A stretch of 64,000 nucleotides of DNA from Streptomyces deccanensis (GCF_022385335.1 NZ_CP092431.1:1240001-1304000); one strand, 5' to 3'; shown: positions 6,777-17,272, counted from the stretch's first letter. Made by a program: numbers and translations. Notes: generated by a model not told the origin, from the sequence alone.

Positions 6777-9119
6777 ATGCACAGCGTGAGACTTCACAGC
6801 GTGGGACTTCAGTGCCGCCAACGAATGAGGCAGGGCGCTCTGGCCGCCGCGGCCGCCGCCACGCTCATGGTCGGCGTCGTCGGCCCGGCGGCCCCCGCCC
6901 AGGCGGCGGAGATCACCGACGGCCTGGCTCTCTGGTACAAACTCGACGCCACCTCGGGCACCGTGGCGGCGGACGCCTCCGGCAACGGCCGCAACGGGAC
7001 CGTCAACGGCACCGCGAACTGGTCGGGCAACGGGGAGGGGCTCACGTTCAACGGGTCCAGCACCTACATCAAGGTGCCGGACAACATCATGAGCGGCATG
7101 AACTCGATCACCGTCTCGATGGACGTGCAGATCGACGCGACCCAGGCCACGCCGTACTTCCTCTACGGCTTCGGCAACACCGCGAGCGGCGGCACCGGCA
7201 ACGGGTACCTGTTCACCACCGGCGACTCGTTCCGGACCGCCATCGCTTCCGGGGGCTATTCCACCGAGCAGAACACCCGGACCTCCGCCGCGCTGCAGCG
7301 CTCGGTCTGGAAGCACGTCACCTACACCCAGACCGGCACCACGGGTGTCCTGTACGAGGACGGCGTCGAGAAGGCCCGCAACACCTCGGTCACCCTCACC
7401 CCCGGTTCCATCGGGTCCGGCATCACCACGGCCAACTACATCGGCAAGTCGCTCTACACCAGTGACAAGCTCTTCAAAGGCAAGATCCGCGACTTCCGGG
7501 TCTACGACCGTGCGCTGGCACCCGGTGAGGTTCTCGATCTCAGCGGGAACACCACGGGCATCGGCGCGGCCACCCACCCCGAGCTGAAGATCGACGCGAT
7601 CGTCGACGACGCCAACAGCAAGATCACCCTCCCACTGACCGAGGGCACCGACCTCACCACCCTCGCCCCGCAGTTCACCATCGCCCAGGACGCGTCCATC
7701 AGCCCGTCCTCCGGCACTCCACGCGACTTCAGCGCGCCCGTGACGTACGAGGTGACCGGCCCGGACGGCGAGAAGCGCACCTGGACGGTCGAGGCGCTGG
7801 AAATGAAGAGCCCGGTACTTCCCGGGCTCACCGCCGACCCGAACATCGTGCGGTTCGGCGACACCTTCTACATGTACCCGACCACCGACGGCTTCGCGGG
7901 CTGGAGCGGCACGCGGTTCAAGGCGTACTCCTCCAAGGACCTGGTCCACTGGACGGACCACGGCGTCATCCTGGACCTCGGACCCGACGTCAGCTGGGCC
8001 GATGCCCGGGCCTGGGCCCCGACGATGGGCGAGAAGGACGGGAAGTACTACTTCTACTTCTCCGCCGACGCGAACATCGGTGTCGCGGTCTCCGACTCGC
8101 CCACCGGCCCGTTCACGGACCCCCTGGGCAAACCGCTGATCGCCGGCGGCGCCTACACCGGCCAGATGATCGACCCGGCGGTCTTCACCGACGACGACGG
8201 TAAGCGGTACCTCTACTGGGGCAACGGCCGGGCGTACGTGGTCCCTCTGAACGACGACATGGTCTCCTTCGACGCCTCCAAGGTCACCGACATCACCCCC
8301 AGCGGCTTCCGCGAGGGCGCCTTCGTCGTCAAGCGCGACGGCATCTACTACTTCATGTGGTCGGAGAACGACACACGTGACGAGAACTACCGCGTCGCCT
8401 ACGCCACCGGCTCCTCGCCCACCGGTCCCTGGACCAAGCGCGGTGTGATGCTGGAGAAACGCCTCGACCTGGGCATCAAGGGACCCGGCCACCACTCCGT
8501 GGTGCAGGTGCCGAACACCGACGACTGGTACATCGCCTACCACCGCTTCGCCATCCCCGGCGGCGACGGCACCCACCGCGAAACCACCATCGACAAGCTG
8601 GAGTTCGACGCCGATGGCCTGATCAAGAAGGTCGTCCCCACGCTGAGCAGCATCGCCCCGGTCTCCGTCGGCGCCACTCTGCCGACGCACACCAACCGCT
8701 CGCTCCAGTCGGTCAACTTCACCGGCCGCTACGCCGACGTACGGTCGGACGGCCTCGGCTACCTCGACCCGGTGACCTCCTCCAGCACCACGGCGGTCAA
8801 GCAGAGCGCCACCTTCACCATCGTCCCCGGCCTGGCCGACCCCACCTGCTACTCGTTCCGCGACTCCTCCGGCCGCTACCTGCGCCACAAGGACTTCCGG
8901 ATCCGCTTCGACGCGAACAACGGCACGGCCGCCTTCCACAAGGACGCCACCTACTGCGCCCGGCCGGGCTCGGCCGCGGGCTCGGTCAGCCTGGAGTCCT
9001 CCAACTACCCCGGCCGCTACCTCCGCCACTACAACTACGAGCTGCGCCTCGACCCCTTCCAGGACAACGCCACCTTCCGCGCCGACAGTTCCTTCAGGGC
9101 GGTCACCCCCTGGGCCTGA
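6777..9119 (+). CDS. Secreted multidomain GH43 enzyme: LamG, GH43, AbfB
   Basis: 780 aa. Signal peptide at residues 1-43 (Arg-rich start, Ala-rich core, APAQAAE). A LamG/concanavalin-type domain follows (about 45-258, LALWYKLDATSGTVAADASGN onward), then a short linker domain, then the GH43 propeller (about 345-635). The family catalytic acids are visible: base D354 in TADPNIVRF, pKa-modulating D466 in MIDPAVFTD and proton donor E513 in GFREGAFVV. The C-terminus (about 640-780) is an AbfB beta-trefoil like the one in the preceding gene, with repeats such as YLRHKDFRIRFD. Likely acts outside the cell on arabinose-decorated polysaccharide together with its neighbour. No sugar transporter follows; a P450 gene converges from the other side. 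Confidence 0.88.
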   Translation: MHSVRLHSVGLQCRQRMRQGALAAAAAATLMVGVVGPAAPAQAAEITDGLALWYKLDATSGTVAADASGNGRNGTVNGTANWSGNGEGLTFNGSSTYIKVPDNIMSGMNSITVSMDVQIDATQATPYFLYGFGNTASGGTGNGYLFTTGDSFRTAIASGGYSTEQNTRTSAALQRSVWKHVTYTQTGTTGVLYEDGVEKARNTSVTLTPGSIGSGITTANYIGKSLYTSDKLFKGKIRDFRVYDRALAPGEVLDLSGNTTGIGAATHPELKIDAIVDDANSKITLPLTEGTDLTTLAPQFTIAQDASISPSSGTPRDFSAPVTYEVTGPDGEKRTWTVEALEMKSPVLPGLTADPNIVRFGDTFYMYPTTDGFAGWSGTRFKAYSSKDLVHWTDHGVILDLGPDVSWADARAWAPTMGEKDGKYYFYFSADANIGVAVSDSPTGPFTDPLGKPLIAGGAYTGQMIDPAVFTDDDGKRYLYWGNGRAYVVPLNDDMVSFDASKVTDITPSGFREGAFVVKRDGIYYFMWSENDTRDENYRVAYATGSSPTGPWTKRGVMLEKRLDLGIKGPGHHSVVQVPNTDDWYIAYHRFAIPGGDGTHRETTIDKLEFDADGLIKKVVPTLSSIAPVSVGATLPTHTNRSLQSVNFTGRYADVRSDGLGYLDPVTSSSTTAVKQSATFTIVPGLADPTCYSFRDSSGRYLRHKDFRIRFDANNGTAAFHKDATYCARPGSAAGSVSLESSNYPGRYLRHYNYELRLDPFQDNATFRADSSFRAVTPWA

Positions 9120-9176
9120 CCGCATTCCCTCACTCGCCGGCTGCCCCGCACGGTTCACGGCTTCGGCGCACAGCGG

Positions 9177-10505
9177 CTACTCCACCACCATCTTCAGGGG
9201 GGCTCGGAACGACAACAGGCCGAGCATCGGCGGTCCCCCGGCCCCGGCTGCCGGTCGGATACCCGGAAGTCGGCGGGCTGCGGCCCGCAGGGCCACTGCT
9301 GCTTCCGTGCGTGCCAGCGAGGCGCCGGGGCAGCGGTGCCGGCCGGCGCCGAAGGCCAGGTGGTGGCGGATGTTGTCCCGGTGCGGGCACATGCGTTCCG
9401 GGGACGGGAAGACCTCTGGATCGGATCCGCTGCCGAGGAGCATCACCAGCACCTGTGCGCCCGCCGGCAGTCGTACCCCGCTCAGTTCGGTGGCCCGCGC
9501 CGTCACCCGGCGCCAGGTGGTCACGGGCGGCTCGCGCCGCAGAACCTCTTCCACCCAGGCCTCCGCCAGGCCCGCCTCGCCGGCCACGCGCGACCACATG
9601 CCTGGCTCGGCCAACGCCCGGCGCAGCACGGTGGTGATCAGCTGCCCGGTCGTGGACTGGCCGGCGATGAAGACGAAGAAGCACACACCGACCGCGGTCT
9701 CGACGTCCAACGGCTCACCGTCGGGCAGCCGGTGGCGGGCGAGCGCCCCGATGAACGAGTCCGAAGCGGCCATGCCGCCACGCACGGTCGCGGTGAGCCA
9801 CTGGTGGAAGTCCACGACGAGTTTCGCCAGCTCCAGTTGCCGCTCCGGTGTGGGCCTGCCCCAGAACAGCTCCAGCGATGCGTCGCTCCAGCGGATCAGG
9901 GTGTCCGGTTCGACTCCCCGTATGCCGAGGAGCTCCATCAGCACCCTGCAGGGGAGGAGTTGGGCGAATGAGGTGAACAGGTCGCTGTCGCCGGTCGAGT
10001 CGATCCGTGACCGTACTTCGTCGAGCAGTTCGTCGGCGATGCGCTCGATCACCGGTACGGCGTCCGCGACACGGTTCGCGTGGAAGAACCGGGTGACCAC
10101 TCGACGCAGTCCGGCATGGGTGGGACTGCCGTTGTTGGCGAGCGCGGGCGGAAGGGAGAAACCGCCACGGGCGAGGATCCGCAACACGGCAACGGGCAGT
10201 GGGGTGACGCTGTGTTGGGCGTTGTCGGGAAGGAAAACGTCCGGGTCCAGCAGTACTTGGCGCACGTCACGGTGGCGACTGACGAGCCAGAGCCCCGTGA
10301 CCGGGTCGTGGTGCACGGGAGCCTCGGACCGCAGGAGATCCAGCCAGGGGTAGGGGTCGCGGACGAAAGGGTCGCCGAACAGGTCGAGCAGACCGAGTGG
10401 ACTGAGCGGACCGAGCGGATCACCGGTGTGGGGAGATCCGTGACCAGGGCTGTGCCCTGCCGCTCCTCCATCGGGTTCCCATGTGTCCTGAGCTGGGGAA
10501 GTCAC
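9177..10505 (-). CDS. Cytochrome P450
   Basis: 442 aa, soluble bacterial P450. Heme-ligand loop FGAGRHRCPG with cysteine C392 at the expected place, ExxR of the K helix in EEVLRREPP, and an I-helix segment FIAGQSTTGQL. The usual acid of the I-helix acid-alcohol pair (AGxE/DT) is replaced by Ser (AGQST), which in other P450s goes with unusual oxygen activation or substrate-assisted protonation. The protein is long at the N-terminus, with a Gly/Pro-rich leader of about 35 residues. No ferredoxin or ferredoxin reductase is adjacent. It is transcribed in the same direction as the upstream TetR gene with a 148-bp gap, so it may belong to that regulon. Substrate unknown. Confidence 0.9.
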   Translation of the reverse strand: MTSPAQDTWEPDGGAAGHSPGHGSPHTGDPLGPLSPLGLLDLFGDPFVRDPYPWLDLLRSEAPVHHDPVTGLWLVSRHRDVRQVLLDPDVFLPDNAQHSVTPLPVAVLRILARGGFSLPPALANNGSPTHAGLRRVVTRFFHANRVADAVPVIERIADELLDEVRSRIDSTGDSDLFTSFAQLLPCRVLMELLGIRGVEPDTLIRWSDASLELFWGRPTPERQLELAKLVVDFHQWLTATVRGGMAASDSFIGALARHRLPDGEPLDVETAVGVCFFVFIAGQSTTGQLITTVLRRALAEPGMWSRVAGEAGLAEAWVEEVLRREPPVTTWRRVTARATELSGVRLPAGAQVLVMLLGSGSDPEVFPSPERMCPHRDNIRHHLAFGAGRHRCPGASLARTEAAVALRAAARRLPGIRPAAGAGGPPMLGLLSFRAPLKMVVE

Positions 10506-10561
10506 GGCCGGAAGCTAGCACGCACCGGATCCAGTACCGAGCGTATGTGCCCCGCATCACT

Positions 10562-10591
10562 CGGTCACCCACCGGGTCGGTCACCCACCGG
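10562..10591 (-). promoter_or_regulatory. Direct repeat upstream of the P450 gene
   Basis: CGGTCACCCACCGG occurs at 10562-10575 and 10578-10591 with a 16-bp period, in the 148-bp gap upstream of the P450 start. It could be a regulator site or promoter-associated repeat. Confidence 0.3.
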
Positions 10592-10653
10592 ATCCGCCGA
10601 CTCGGCCTGACGACCGGCCGGAGCCGCGCGCCCATACGCACGGCTCCACACGC

Positions 10654-11343
10654 TCAGCGCCCGAGCCCGCCCTCGACGAGGCGCCGCAGCTCGGGGAGCA
10701 GGGCGTCGATGTCCCGACCGGTCCGGAACGCGACAACGGTGGTACCGCGCCCGTCCTCCGGCGAGGAACCGGGTGCCGGGAACAGTGCGAGCACCTCGCG
10801 CATGGCCTCGTCGACCTCGGTGACCGGATCGGAGGAGTCTCCGCGCAGCCATCGGCGGAGCACGTGGTTGTGGGCCGCGACGACGGACGCCGCCATGAGT
10901 TCGGCCCTCAGCGACGCCGACTCCGTCGGGTCTCCCATCCAGTCCGCGATGAACTCACGGAACAGGCGCTGGTAGCGCGCCACACTGGCGATCTCCCGGT
11001 CGCGCAGCGCCGCCACCTTGCTGGTCAGCGCGTATCGCCGCCGAGCGAGATCGCCTTCGTCGATGTAGTGCAGCAGCACCAGGCGGACCGCGTCGGACAC
11101 GGCGACCAGTGCGGTGCTGTGGCTGGAGGTCGCCAGCCGGTCCCTGATCAGCTCCAGCAGCCGGTCGTGGTCGGGGAAGATCACCGCTTCCTTGGACCGG
11201 TAGTGCCGGAAGAACGTGGTACGTCCCACACCGGCCCGTTCGGCGATGTCGTCCACGGTGGTCTGCTCGTATCCGCGCTCGTCGAACAGGGCGAACGCGG
11301 CGTCCGCGAGTCGCATCCGCGCAGATGGCTTGCTCATGACCAC
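10654..11343 (-). CDS. TetR-family transcriptional regulator
   Basis: 229 aa. The N-terminal helix-turn-helix is clear (residues about 10-57: [21 protein letters not shown], then [14 protein letters not shown]). The C-terminal ligand domain is unassigned, as usual for the family. The gene is divergent from the mutase/carboxylase operon with a 95-bp gap that contains the palindrome GGTACT-G-AGTACC (11391-11403), a likely site of autorepression and control of the operon. The likely ligand is an acyl-CoA or organic acid, inferred only from the divergent genes. It may also control the P450 that follows in the same direction. Confidence 0.88.
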   Translation of the reverse strand: MVMSKPSARMRLADAAFALFDERGYEQTTVDDIAERAGVGRTTFFRHYRSKEAVIFPDHDRLLELIRDRLATSSHSTALVAVSDAVRLVLLHYIDEGDLARRRYALTSKVAALRDREIASVARYQRLFREFIADWMGDPTESASLRAELMAASVVAAHNHVLRRWLRGDSSDPVTEVDEAMREVLALFPAPGSSPEDGRGTTVVAFRTGRDIDALLPELRRLVEGGLGR

Positions 11344-11390
11344 TCATCCTCCCCCATCCCGGTGTCCGGATGTCCCTTGCCCTCATCGAT

Positions 11391-11403
11391 GGTACTGAGT
11401 ACC
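11391..11403 (+). promoter_or_regulatory. TetR-type operator GGTACT-N-AGTACC
   Basis: Perfect 6-bp arms around one base, with the right arm (GAGTACC) repeated 21 bp downstream at 11418-11424, two helical turns away. It overlaps a possible -10 box (TACCGT at 11400) placed 17 bp after TTGCCC (11377). Closely similar palindromes occur at 21559 and 26693. Confidence 0.6.
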
Positions 11404-11438
11404 GTTCTGAAGATATCGAGTACCAAGGAGGTTCCGGC

Positions 11439-13025
11439 GTGGATTCCGTAGCGGAGAGCGAGTCCGGCCTGCCGATCCAGCCGGTGTACGACGGCCGGGC
11501 GCTGGCGGATTTCGACGCGGACGCCAAGCTGGGCGCTCCGGGCAGGTTCCCGTTCACCCGTGGCGTGTACCCGTCGATGTACACCGGCCGGCCCTGGACG
11601 ATGCGGCAGTACGCCGGCTTCGGCACGGCGAAGGAGTCCAACGAGCGCTACCACGAGCTGGTCGGCGCCGGCACCGGCGGCCTGAGCGTGGCCTTCGACC
11701 TGCCGACACAGATGGGTTACGACTCCGACGAGGCCATCGCCCGGGGCGAGGTCGGCAAGGTCGGCGTGGCGATCGACTCCATCGAGGACATGCGGACGCT
11801 GTTCCACGGGCTGCCGCTGGACAAGGTGTCGACGTCGATGACGATCAACGCCCCGGCGTCGACCCTGCTTCTGCTGTACCAACTGGTCGCGGCCGAACAG
11901 GGCGTCTCCGGGGACCAGTTGACCGGCACGATCCAGAACGACGTACTCAAGGAGTACATCGCCCGCGGCACCTACATCTTCCCGCCCCAGCAGTCCCTTC
12001 GGTTGATCAGCGACATCTTCGCCTACTGCCACCGGGAACTGCCGCGCTGGAACACCATCTCCATCTCCGGCTACCACATGGCCGAGGCCGGAGCCACGCC
12101 CGCGCAGGAGATCGCCTTCACCCTGGCCAACGCCAAGGAGTACGTGCGCACCGCGATCGCCGCGGGCCTGGACGTCGACGACTTCGCACCCCGCCTGTCG
12201 TTCTTCTTCGTCGCCCGGACCACGCTGCTGGAGGAGATCGCGAAGTTCCGCGCCGCCCGCCGTATCTGGGCCCGCATCATGCGTGACGAGTTCGGTGCCA
12301 GGAACCCCAAGTCCCAGATGCTGCGCTTCCACACCCAGACCGCCGGCGTCCAGCTGACCGCGCAGCAGCCCGAGGTCAACCTCGTCCGCGTCGCCCTCCA
12401 GGGCCTGGGCGCGGTCCTCGGCGGTACGCAGTCCCTGCACACCAACTCCTACGACGAGGCCATCGCCCTGCCGACCCAGAAGGCGGCGCGGCTAGCCCTG
12501 CGCACCCAGCAGGTCATCGCCTACGAGACCGACGTGACCAGCACCGTGGACCCGTTCGCCGGGTCGTACGTCATGGAGTCGATGACCGACGACCTGGAGG
12601 CGGTGGCGCTGGAGCTGATCCAGGCCGTCGAGGACCGCGGCGGCGCGGTCGCCGCGATCGAGCAGGGTTTCCAGAAGTCCGAGATCGAGAAGTCCGCGTA
12701 CCGGATCGCCCTGGAGATCGACAAGCGGGAACGCACCGTGGTCGGGGTCAATAAGTACGTCCTCGACGAGGAAGAACCCTACGAACCCCTGCGCGTGGAC
12801 CCCCAGATCGAGGCCGACCAGTGCGAACGCCTCACCGTGCTGCGCCGCGACCGCGACAACGACGCCGTCGCACGCGCCCTCGACGCCCTGCGGTCCGCCG
12901 CGCGGGGCACGGACAACGTACTGCCCCTGATGCGCGAGGCCCTGGCACTGCGGGCCACGGTCGGCGAGGTCTCCCACGCCCTGCGCGACGTCTGGGGCGT
13001 GTACGTCCCTCGCGACACCTTCTGA
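11439..13025 (+). CDS. Methylmalonyl-CoA mutase-type B12-dependent acyl-CoA mutase, large (catalytic) subunit
   Basis: Catalytic TIM-barrel subunit of a split coenzyme-B12 mutase; the cobalamin domain is encoded separately at 14945. The family alternatives are methylmalonyl-CoA, isobutyryl-CoA and 2-hydroxyisobutyryl-CoA mutases. Split architecture is typical of isobutyryl-CoA mutase, but the two residues that distinguish substrates are of the methylmalonyl type: Y58 in RQYAGFGT (equivalent to Tyr89 of the Propionibacterium enzyme; Phe in isobutyryl-CoA mutase) and R176 in EYIARGTY (equivalent to Arg207; Gln in isobutyryl-CoA mutase). So succinyl-CoA/methylmalonyl-CoA interconversion is most likely. 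I start the gene at GTG 11439 because AAGGAGG (11426-11432) is perfectly placed, giving 528 aa; the frame extends upstream to 11370. First gene of the operon. No MeaB-type chaperone follows. Confidence 0.88.
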   Translation: MDSVAESESGLPIQPVYDGRALADFDADAKLGAPGRFPFTRGVYPSMYTGRPWTMRQYAGFGTAKESNERYHELVGAGTGGLSVAFDLPTQMGYDSDEAIARGEVGKVGVAIDSIEDMRTLFHGLPLDKVSTSMTINAPASTLLLLYQLVAAEQGVSGDQLTGTIQNDVLKEYIARGTYIFPPQQSLRLISDIFAYCHRELPRWNTISISGYHMAEAGATPAQEIAFTLANAKEYVRTAIAAGLDVDDFAPRLSFFFVARTTLLEEIAKFRAARRIWARIMRDEFGARNPKSQMLRFHTQTAGVQLTAQQPEVNLVRVALQGLGAVLGGTQSLHTNSYDEAIALPTQKAARLALRTQQVIAYETDVTSTVDPFAGSYVMESMTDDLEAVALELIQAVEDRGGAVAAIEQGFQKSEIEKSAYRIALEIDKRERTVVGVNKYVLDEEEPYEPLRVDPQIEADQCERLTVLRRDRDNDAVARALDALRSAARGTDNVLPLMREALALRATVGEVSHALRDVWGVYVPRDTF

Positions 13026-13082
13026 CGCATCAGAGTCACATTCCGCAGCCCGCGACAACCTCAGCAAGAAGGGATCCATGCG

Positions 13083-14684
13083 GTGAGCGCCGACCTCCCA
13101 GATCCGCCCGAGACCGACATCCACACGACTGCGGGGAAGCTCGCGGATCTGCAGCGCCGTATCCATGAGGCGACGCACGCCGGCTCCGAGCGCGCGGTGG
13201 AGAAGCAGCACGCCAAGGGCAAGCTGACGGCCCGCGAGCGGATCGAACTGCTCCTCGACGACGACTCCTTCGTGGAGTTCGACGAGTTCGCCCGCCACCG
13301 CTCCACCGACTTCGGCATGGAGAACAACCGCCCCTACGGCGACGGAGTCGTCACCGGCTACGGCACCGTCGACGGCCGCCCCGTGGCCGTCTTCTCCCAG
13401 GACTTCACCGTCCTGGGCGGCTCCCTCGGCGAGGTCTTCGGCCAGAAGATCATGAAAGTCATGGACTTCGCCCTCAAAACGGGCTGCCCCGTCATCGGCA
13501 TCAACGACTCCGGCGGCGCCCGCATCCAGGAAGGCGTCATGGCCCTGGGCATGTACGGCGAGATCTTCCGCCGCAACACCCACGCGAGCGGCGTCATCCC
13601 CCAGATCAGCCTCGTCGTCGGCCCGTGCGCGGGCGGCGCGGTGTACTCCCCCGCGATCACCGACTTCACCGTCATGGTCGACCAGACCTCGCACATGTTC
13701 ATCACCGGCCCCGACGTCATCAAGACCGTCACCGGCGAGGACGTCGGCTTCGAGGAACTGGGCGGTGCCCGCACCCACAACGCCACCTCCGGCGTCGCCC
13801 ACCACATGGCCGGCGACGAAAAAGACGCCATCGACTACGTCAAGCAGCTGCTGTCCTACCTGCCCTCCAACAACCTCAGCGAGCCCCCCGCCTTCCCCGA
13901 ACAGGCCGACCTCACCGTCACCGACGAGGACCGCGAACTCGACACCCTCGTCCCCGACAGCGCCAACCAGCCCTACGACATGCACACCGTCATCGAACAC
14001 GTCCTGGACGACGGCGAGTTCTTCGAGACCCAGGCCCTGTTCGCACCCAACATCCTCACCGGCTTCGGCCGCATCGAGGGCCACCCCGTCGGCATCGTCG
14101 CCAACCAGCCGATGCAGTTCGCCGGCTGCCTGGACATCGACGCCTCCGAAAAAGCAGCCCGCTTCGTGCGCACCTGCGACGCCTTCAACGTCCCCGTGCT
14201 GACCTTCGTCGACGTCCCCGGCTTCCTCCCCGGCGTCGGCCAGGAACACGAGGGCATCATCCGCCGCGGCGCCAAACTCATCTACGCCTACGCCGAAGCC
14301 ACCGTCCCCCTCATCACCGTCATCACCCGCAAGGCCTTCGGCGGCGCCTACGACGTCATGGGCTCCAAACACCTCGGCGCCGACCTCAACCTCGCCTGGC
14401 CCACCGCCCAGATCGCCGTCATGGGCGCCCAGGGAGCCGTCAACATCCTGCACCGCCGCACCATCGCCGCCACCCCCGAAACCGAACGCGAAGCCGTCCG
14501 CGCCCGCCTCATCCAGGAGTACGAGGACACCCTCCTCAACCCCTACACCGCAGCCGAACGCGGCTACGTCGACGCCGTCATCACCCCCTCCGACACCCGC
14601 CGCCACCTCGTCCGCGGCCTGCGCCAACTCCGCACCAAGCGCGAATCCCTGCCCCCCAAGAAGCACGGCAACATCCCCCTGTAA
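13083..14684 (+). CDS. pccB: Propionyl-CoA carboxylase-type carboxyltransferase beta subunit
   Basis: 533 aa. Transfers carboxyl from biotin to the acyl-CoA alpha carbon. Both crotonase-like halves are present, with glycine-rich oxyanion-hole segments ([11 protein letters not shown] and [12 protein letters not shown]). D424 in GGAYDVMG matches the aspartate (422 in Streptomyces PccB) that favours propionyl-CoA over acetyl-CoA. The length fits the family (about 530 aa). The start is GTG 13083 after AAGAAGGGA; the ATG at 13078 meets a stop after two codons. It lies in one operon with the epsilon and biotin subunits and feeds methylmalonyl-CoA to the mutase encoded either side of it. Such an enzyme can also supply extender units for polyketides. 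Confidence 0.92.
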   Translation: MSADLPDPPETDIHTTAGKLADLQRRIHEATHAGSERAVEKQHAKGKLTARERIELLLDDDSFVEFDEFARHRSTDFGMENNRPYGDGVVTGYGTVDGRPVAVFSQDFTVLGGSLGEVFGQKIMKVMDFALKTGCPVIGINDSGGARIQEGVMALGMYGEIFRRNTHASGVIPQISLVVGPCAGGAVYSPAITDFTVMVDQTSHMFITGPDVIKTVTGEDVGFEELGGARTHNATSGVAHHMAGDEKDAIDYVKQLLSYLPSNNLSEPPAFPEQADLTVTDEDRELDTLVPDSANQPYDMHTVIEHVLDDGEFFETQALFAPNILTGFGRIEGHPVGIVANQPMQFAGCLDIDASEKAARFVRTCDAFNVPVLTFVDVPGFLPGVGQEHEGIIRRGAKLIYAYAEATVPLITVITRKAFGGAYDVMGSKHLGADLNLAWPTAQIAVMGAQGAVNILHRRTIAATPETEREAVRARLIQEYEDTLLNPYTAAERGYVDAVITPSDTRRHLVRGLRQLRTKRESLPPKKHGNIPL

Positions 14685-14693
14685 GGAGCCGCT

Positions 14694-14906
14694 GTGACCA
14701 TCAAGGTCGTACGGGGCAACCCCACCCCCGAGGAACTCGCCGCCGCCCTCGCCGTCGTCCGAGCCCGCGCCGCGGCGGCGGCCGGAACCGTCATCGAGGG
14801 GCCCGAGCGCCTGAACCAGTGGGCGGACAGGAAGCACAACATCCTCCGCGACTCCCTCGCGCAGCCGGGGCCGACGACCTGGCGCACCTCCTACTGGCCC
14901 CACTGA
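14694..14906 (+). CDS. Acyl-CoA carboxylase epsilon subunit
   Basis: 70 aa from GTG 14694, nine bases after the beta-subunit stop and with a GGAG ribosome site in between (AAGGAGCCGCTGTG). Begins [20 protein letters not shown], the signature of the small epsilon subunit found in actinobacterial acyl-CoA carboxylases, and ends in a Trp-rich tail. The epsilon subunit bridges or stabilises the alpha-beta complex and raises activity. Its presence directly after the beta gene is the usual actinomycete order. Confidence 0.85.
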   Translation: MTIKVVRGNPTPEELAAALAVVRARAAAAAGTVIEGPERLNQWADRKHNILRDSLAQPGPTTWRTSYWPH

Positions 14907-14944
14907 ACGAGCGAGCCCCGGTCCCCACCCCTCCTGGAGCGAGA

Positions 14945-15409
14945 ATGAGTGCCCTGCTACAACACACGGAGCGCGCCGGCACCGCTCCGGCGCCGCATGC
15001 CCGCGTGGTGATCGCGAAACCCGGCCTCGACGGCCACGACCGCGGTGCGAAGGTCATCGCCCGGGCCCTGCGTGACGCCGGCTTCGAGGTGATCTACACC
15101 GGCCTGCACCAGACACCGGAACAGATAGTCGCCACGGTCATCGCCGAGGACGCACCGTTGGTGGGACTCTCCGTGCTGTCAGGCGCCCATCTGACGATCG
15201 TGGAACGGGTGATCAAGCTGCTCAGGCAGGAAGACGCCGGCGACGTCCGCATCCTCATCGGCGGCATCATCCCTGACGGCGACATCCCCGTACTCAAAGC
15301 CATGGGCGTCGACGCGGTCTTCACCCCCGGCTCGGACATCGGCCGGATCGTCGACGCAGCGCGCAGACTCACTACGACTTCGAACGACTTGCTGGAGCCG
15401 GAATGCTGA
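14945..15409 (+). CDS. B12-binding small subunit of the acyl-CoA mutase
   Basis: 154 aa, a single Rossmann-like cobalamin domain. Shows the full B12 signature: DxHxxG in [10 protein letters not shown], SxL in LSVLSGAH and GG in [11 protein letters not shown]. The histidine of the first motif is the lower cobalt ligand in base-off B12 enzymes. It partners the catalytic subunit at 11439 although three carboxylase-type genes interrupt or adjoin the pair. ATG 14945 follows TGGAGCGAG. The 3' end overlaps the start of the biotin subunit gene by 7 nt, implying coupled translation. Confidence 0.9.
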   Translation: MSALLQHTERAGTAPAPHARVVIAKPGLDGHDRGAKVIARALRDAGFEVIYTGLHQTPEQIVATVIAEDAPLVGLSVLSGAHLTIVERVIKLLRQEDAGDVRILIGGIIPDGDIPVLKAMGVDAVFTPGSDIGRIVDAARRLTTTSNDLLEPEC

Positions 15410-17178
15410 CGAAGGTGCTCATCGCCAACCGAGGCGAAATCGCTGTCCGCGTCGCCCGGGCGTGCCGGGACGCCGGGATCGCGAGCGTGGCCGTGTACGC
15501 CGATCCGGACCGGGACGCGCTGCATGTGCGGGCCGCGGACGAGGCGTTCGCGTTGGGCGGTGACACTCCGGCGACCAGCTACCTGGACATGGGCAAGGTC
15601 CTGCAGGCGGCGAAGGACGCGGGCGCGGACGCGGTCCACCCGGGTTATGGGTTCCTCTCGGAGAACGCGGAGTTCGCCCAGGCGGTCCTGGACGCGGGCC
15701 TGATCTGGATCGGCCCGCCGCCGCAGGCCATCCGCGACCTCGGCGACAAGGTCGCCGCCCGGCACATCGCCCAGCGCGCCGGCGCCCCCCTCGTCGCGGG
15801 CACCCCCGACCCGGTGTCCGGCGCCGACGAGGTCGTGGCCTTCGCCCGGGAGCACGGCCTGCCGATCGCGATCAAGGCGGCCTTCGGCGGTGGCGGACGC
15901 GGCCTGAAGGTCGCCCGCACCCTGGAGGAGGTCCCCGAGCTGTACGACTCCGCCGTCCGCGAGGCCGTCGCCGCGTTCGGCCGCGGCGAGTGCTTCGTCG
16001 AGCGCTACCTCGACAAGCCCCGCCACGTCGAGACCCAGTGCCTGGCCGACACCCACGGCAACGTCGTCGTGGTCTCCACCCGCGACTGCTCCCTGCAGCG
16101 CCGCCACCAAAAACTCGTCGAGGAGGCCCCCGCCCCCTTCCTTTCCGAGGCGCAGAACGCCGAGCTGTACGCGGCGTCGAAGGCGATCCTGAAGGAGGCC
16201 GGCTACGTCGGCGCCGGCACGGTGGAGTTCCTCGTCGGCGCGGACGGCACGATCTCCTTCCTGGAGGTCAACACCCGCCTCCAGGTCGAGCACCCGGTCA
16301 CCGAGGAAGTCACCGGCATCGACCTGGTCCGCGAGATGTTCCGCATCGCCGACGGCGAGCACCTCGGCTACGACGACCCGCCCCTGCGCGGCCATTCCTT
16401 CGAGTTCCGCATCAACGGCGAGGACCCCGGCCGCAACTTCCTCCCCGCCCCCGGCACCGTCACCACCTTCACCGCACCCACCGGCCCCGGCGTCCGCCTC
16501 GACGCCGGCGTGGAATCCGGCAGCGTCATCGGCCCCGCCTGGGACTCCCTGCTCGCCAAACTCGTCATCACCGGCGCCACCCGCCAGCAGGCCCTCCAGC
16601 GCGCCGCCCGCGCACTGGAGGAGTTCACCGTCGAGGGCATGGCCACCGCGATCCCCTTCCACCGCGCGGTGGTCACCGACCCGGCCTTCGCTCCCGAACT
16701 GACCGGCTCCAGCGACCCGTTCACGGTCCACACCCGCTGGATCGAGACCGAGTTCGTCAACGACATCAAGCCCTTCGCGGCCCCCGCCGACACCGACACC
16801 GACGAGGACGGCGACCGCGAGACGATCGTGGTCGAGGTCGGCGGCAAGCGCCTGGAGGTCTCCCTGCCCTCCTCCCTCGGCATGACCCTGGCCCGCACCG
16901 GCCTCGCCGCCGGCGCCAAACCCAAGCGCCGCGCCGCCAAGAAGTCCGGCCCCGCCGCCTCCGGCGACACCCTCGCCTCCCCCATGCAGGGCACCATCGT
17001 CAAGGTCGCCGTCGAAGAAGGCCAGGAAGTCAAGGAAGGCGACCTCGTCGTCGTCCTGGAAGCCATGAAGATGGAACAACCCCTCAACGCCCACCGCTCC
17101 GGCACCATCAAGGGCCTCACCGCAGAGATCGGCGCCTCCATCACCTCCGGCGCGGCCATCTGCGAAATCAAGGACTGA
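15403..17178 (+). CDS. pccA: Acyl-CoA (propionyl-CoA) carboxylase alpha subunit: biotin carboxylase plus biotin carrier
   Basis: 591 aa. Biotin carboxylase part at about 1-450 ([19 protein letters not shown], glycine-rich ATP loop [13 protein letters not shown], catalytic segment [14 protein letters not shown]). A linker rich in Asp/Thr ([13 protein letters not shown]) follows, then a C-terminal biotinyl domain with the biotinylated lysine in EAMKMEQ, near residue 561. Carboxylates biotin with bicarbonate and ATP for the beta subunit at 13083. Last gene of the operon mutase large, beta, epsilon, mutase small, alpha. The 7-nt overlap with the B12 subunit gene supports one transcript. Confidence 0.92.
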   Translation: MLTKVLIANRGEIAVRVARACRDAGIASVAVYADPDRDALHVRAADEAFALGGDTPATSYLDMGKVLQAAKDAGADAVHPGYGFLSENAEFAQAVLDAGLIWIGPPPQAIRDLGDKVAARHIAQRAGAPLVAGTPDPVSGADEVVAFAREHGLPIAIKAAFGGGGRGLKVARTLEEVPELYDSAVREAVAAFGRGECFVERYLDKPRHVETQCLADTHGNVVVVSTRDCSLQRRHQKLVEEAPAPFLSEAQNAELYAASKAILKEAGYVGAGTVEFLVGADGTISFLEVNTRLQVEHPVTEEVTGIDLVREMFRIADGEHLGYDDPPLRGHSFEFRINGEDPGRNFLPAPGTVTTFTAPTGPGVRLDAGVESGSVIGPAWDSLLAKLVITGATRQQALQRAARALEEFTVEGMATAIPFHRAVVTDPAFAPELTGSSDPFTVHTRWIETEFVNDIKPFAAPADTDTDEDGDRETIVVEVGGKRLEVSLPSSLGMTLARTGLAAGAKPKRRAAKKSGPAASGDTLASPMQGTIVKVAVEEGQEVKEGDLVVVLEAMKMEQPLNAHRSGTIKGLTAEIGASITSGAAICEIKD

Positions 17179-17272
17179 GTCGCACGGATCCCCAGGGCAA
17201 TCGGCTGCCGCTCGCAATGTGTCCGACCAGGGCTGCGACCGACCAGGGGATGCGAATGCCGAGGGGTCGCCA

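Noticed and set aside
11439..13025. Isobutyryl-CoA or 2-hydroxyisobutyryl-CoA mutase identity
   Set aside because: Split architecture suggested it, but Tyr58 and Arg176 match methylmalonyl-CoA mutase rather than the Phe/Gln or Ile-type pockets.
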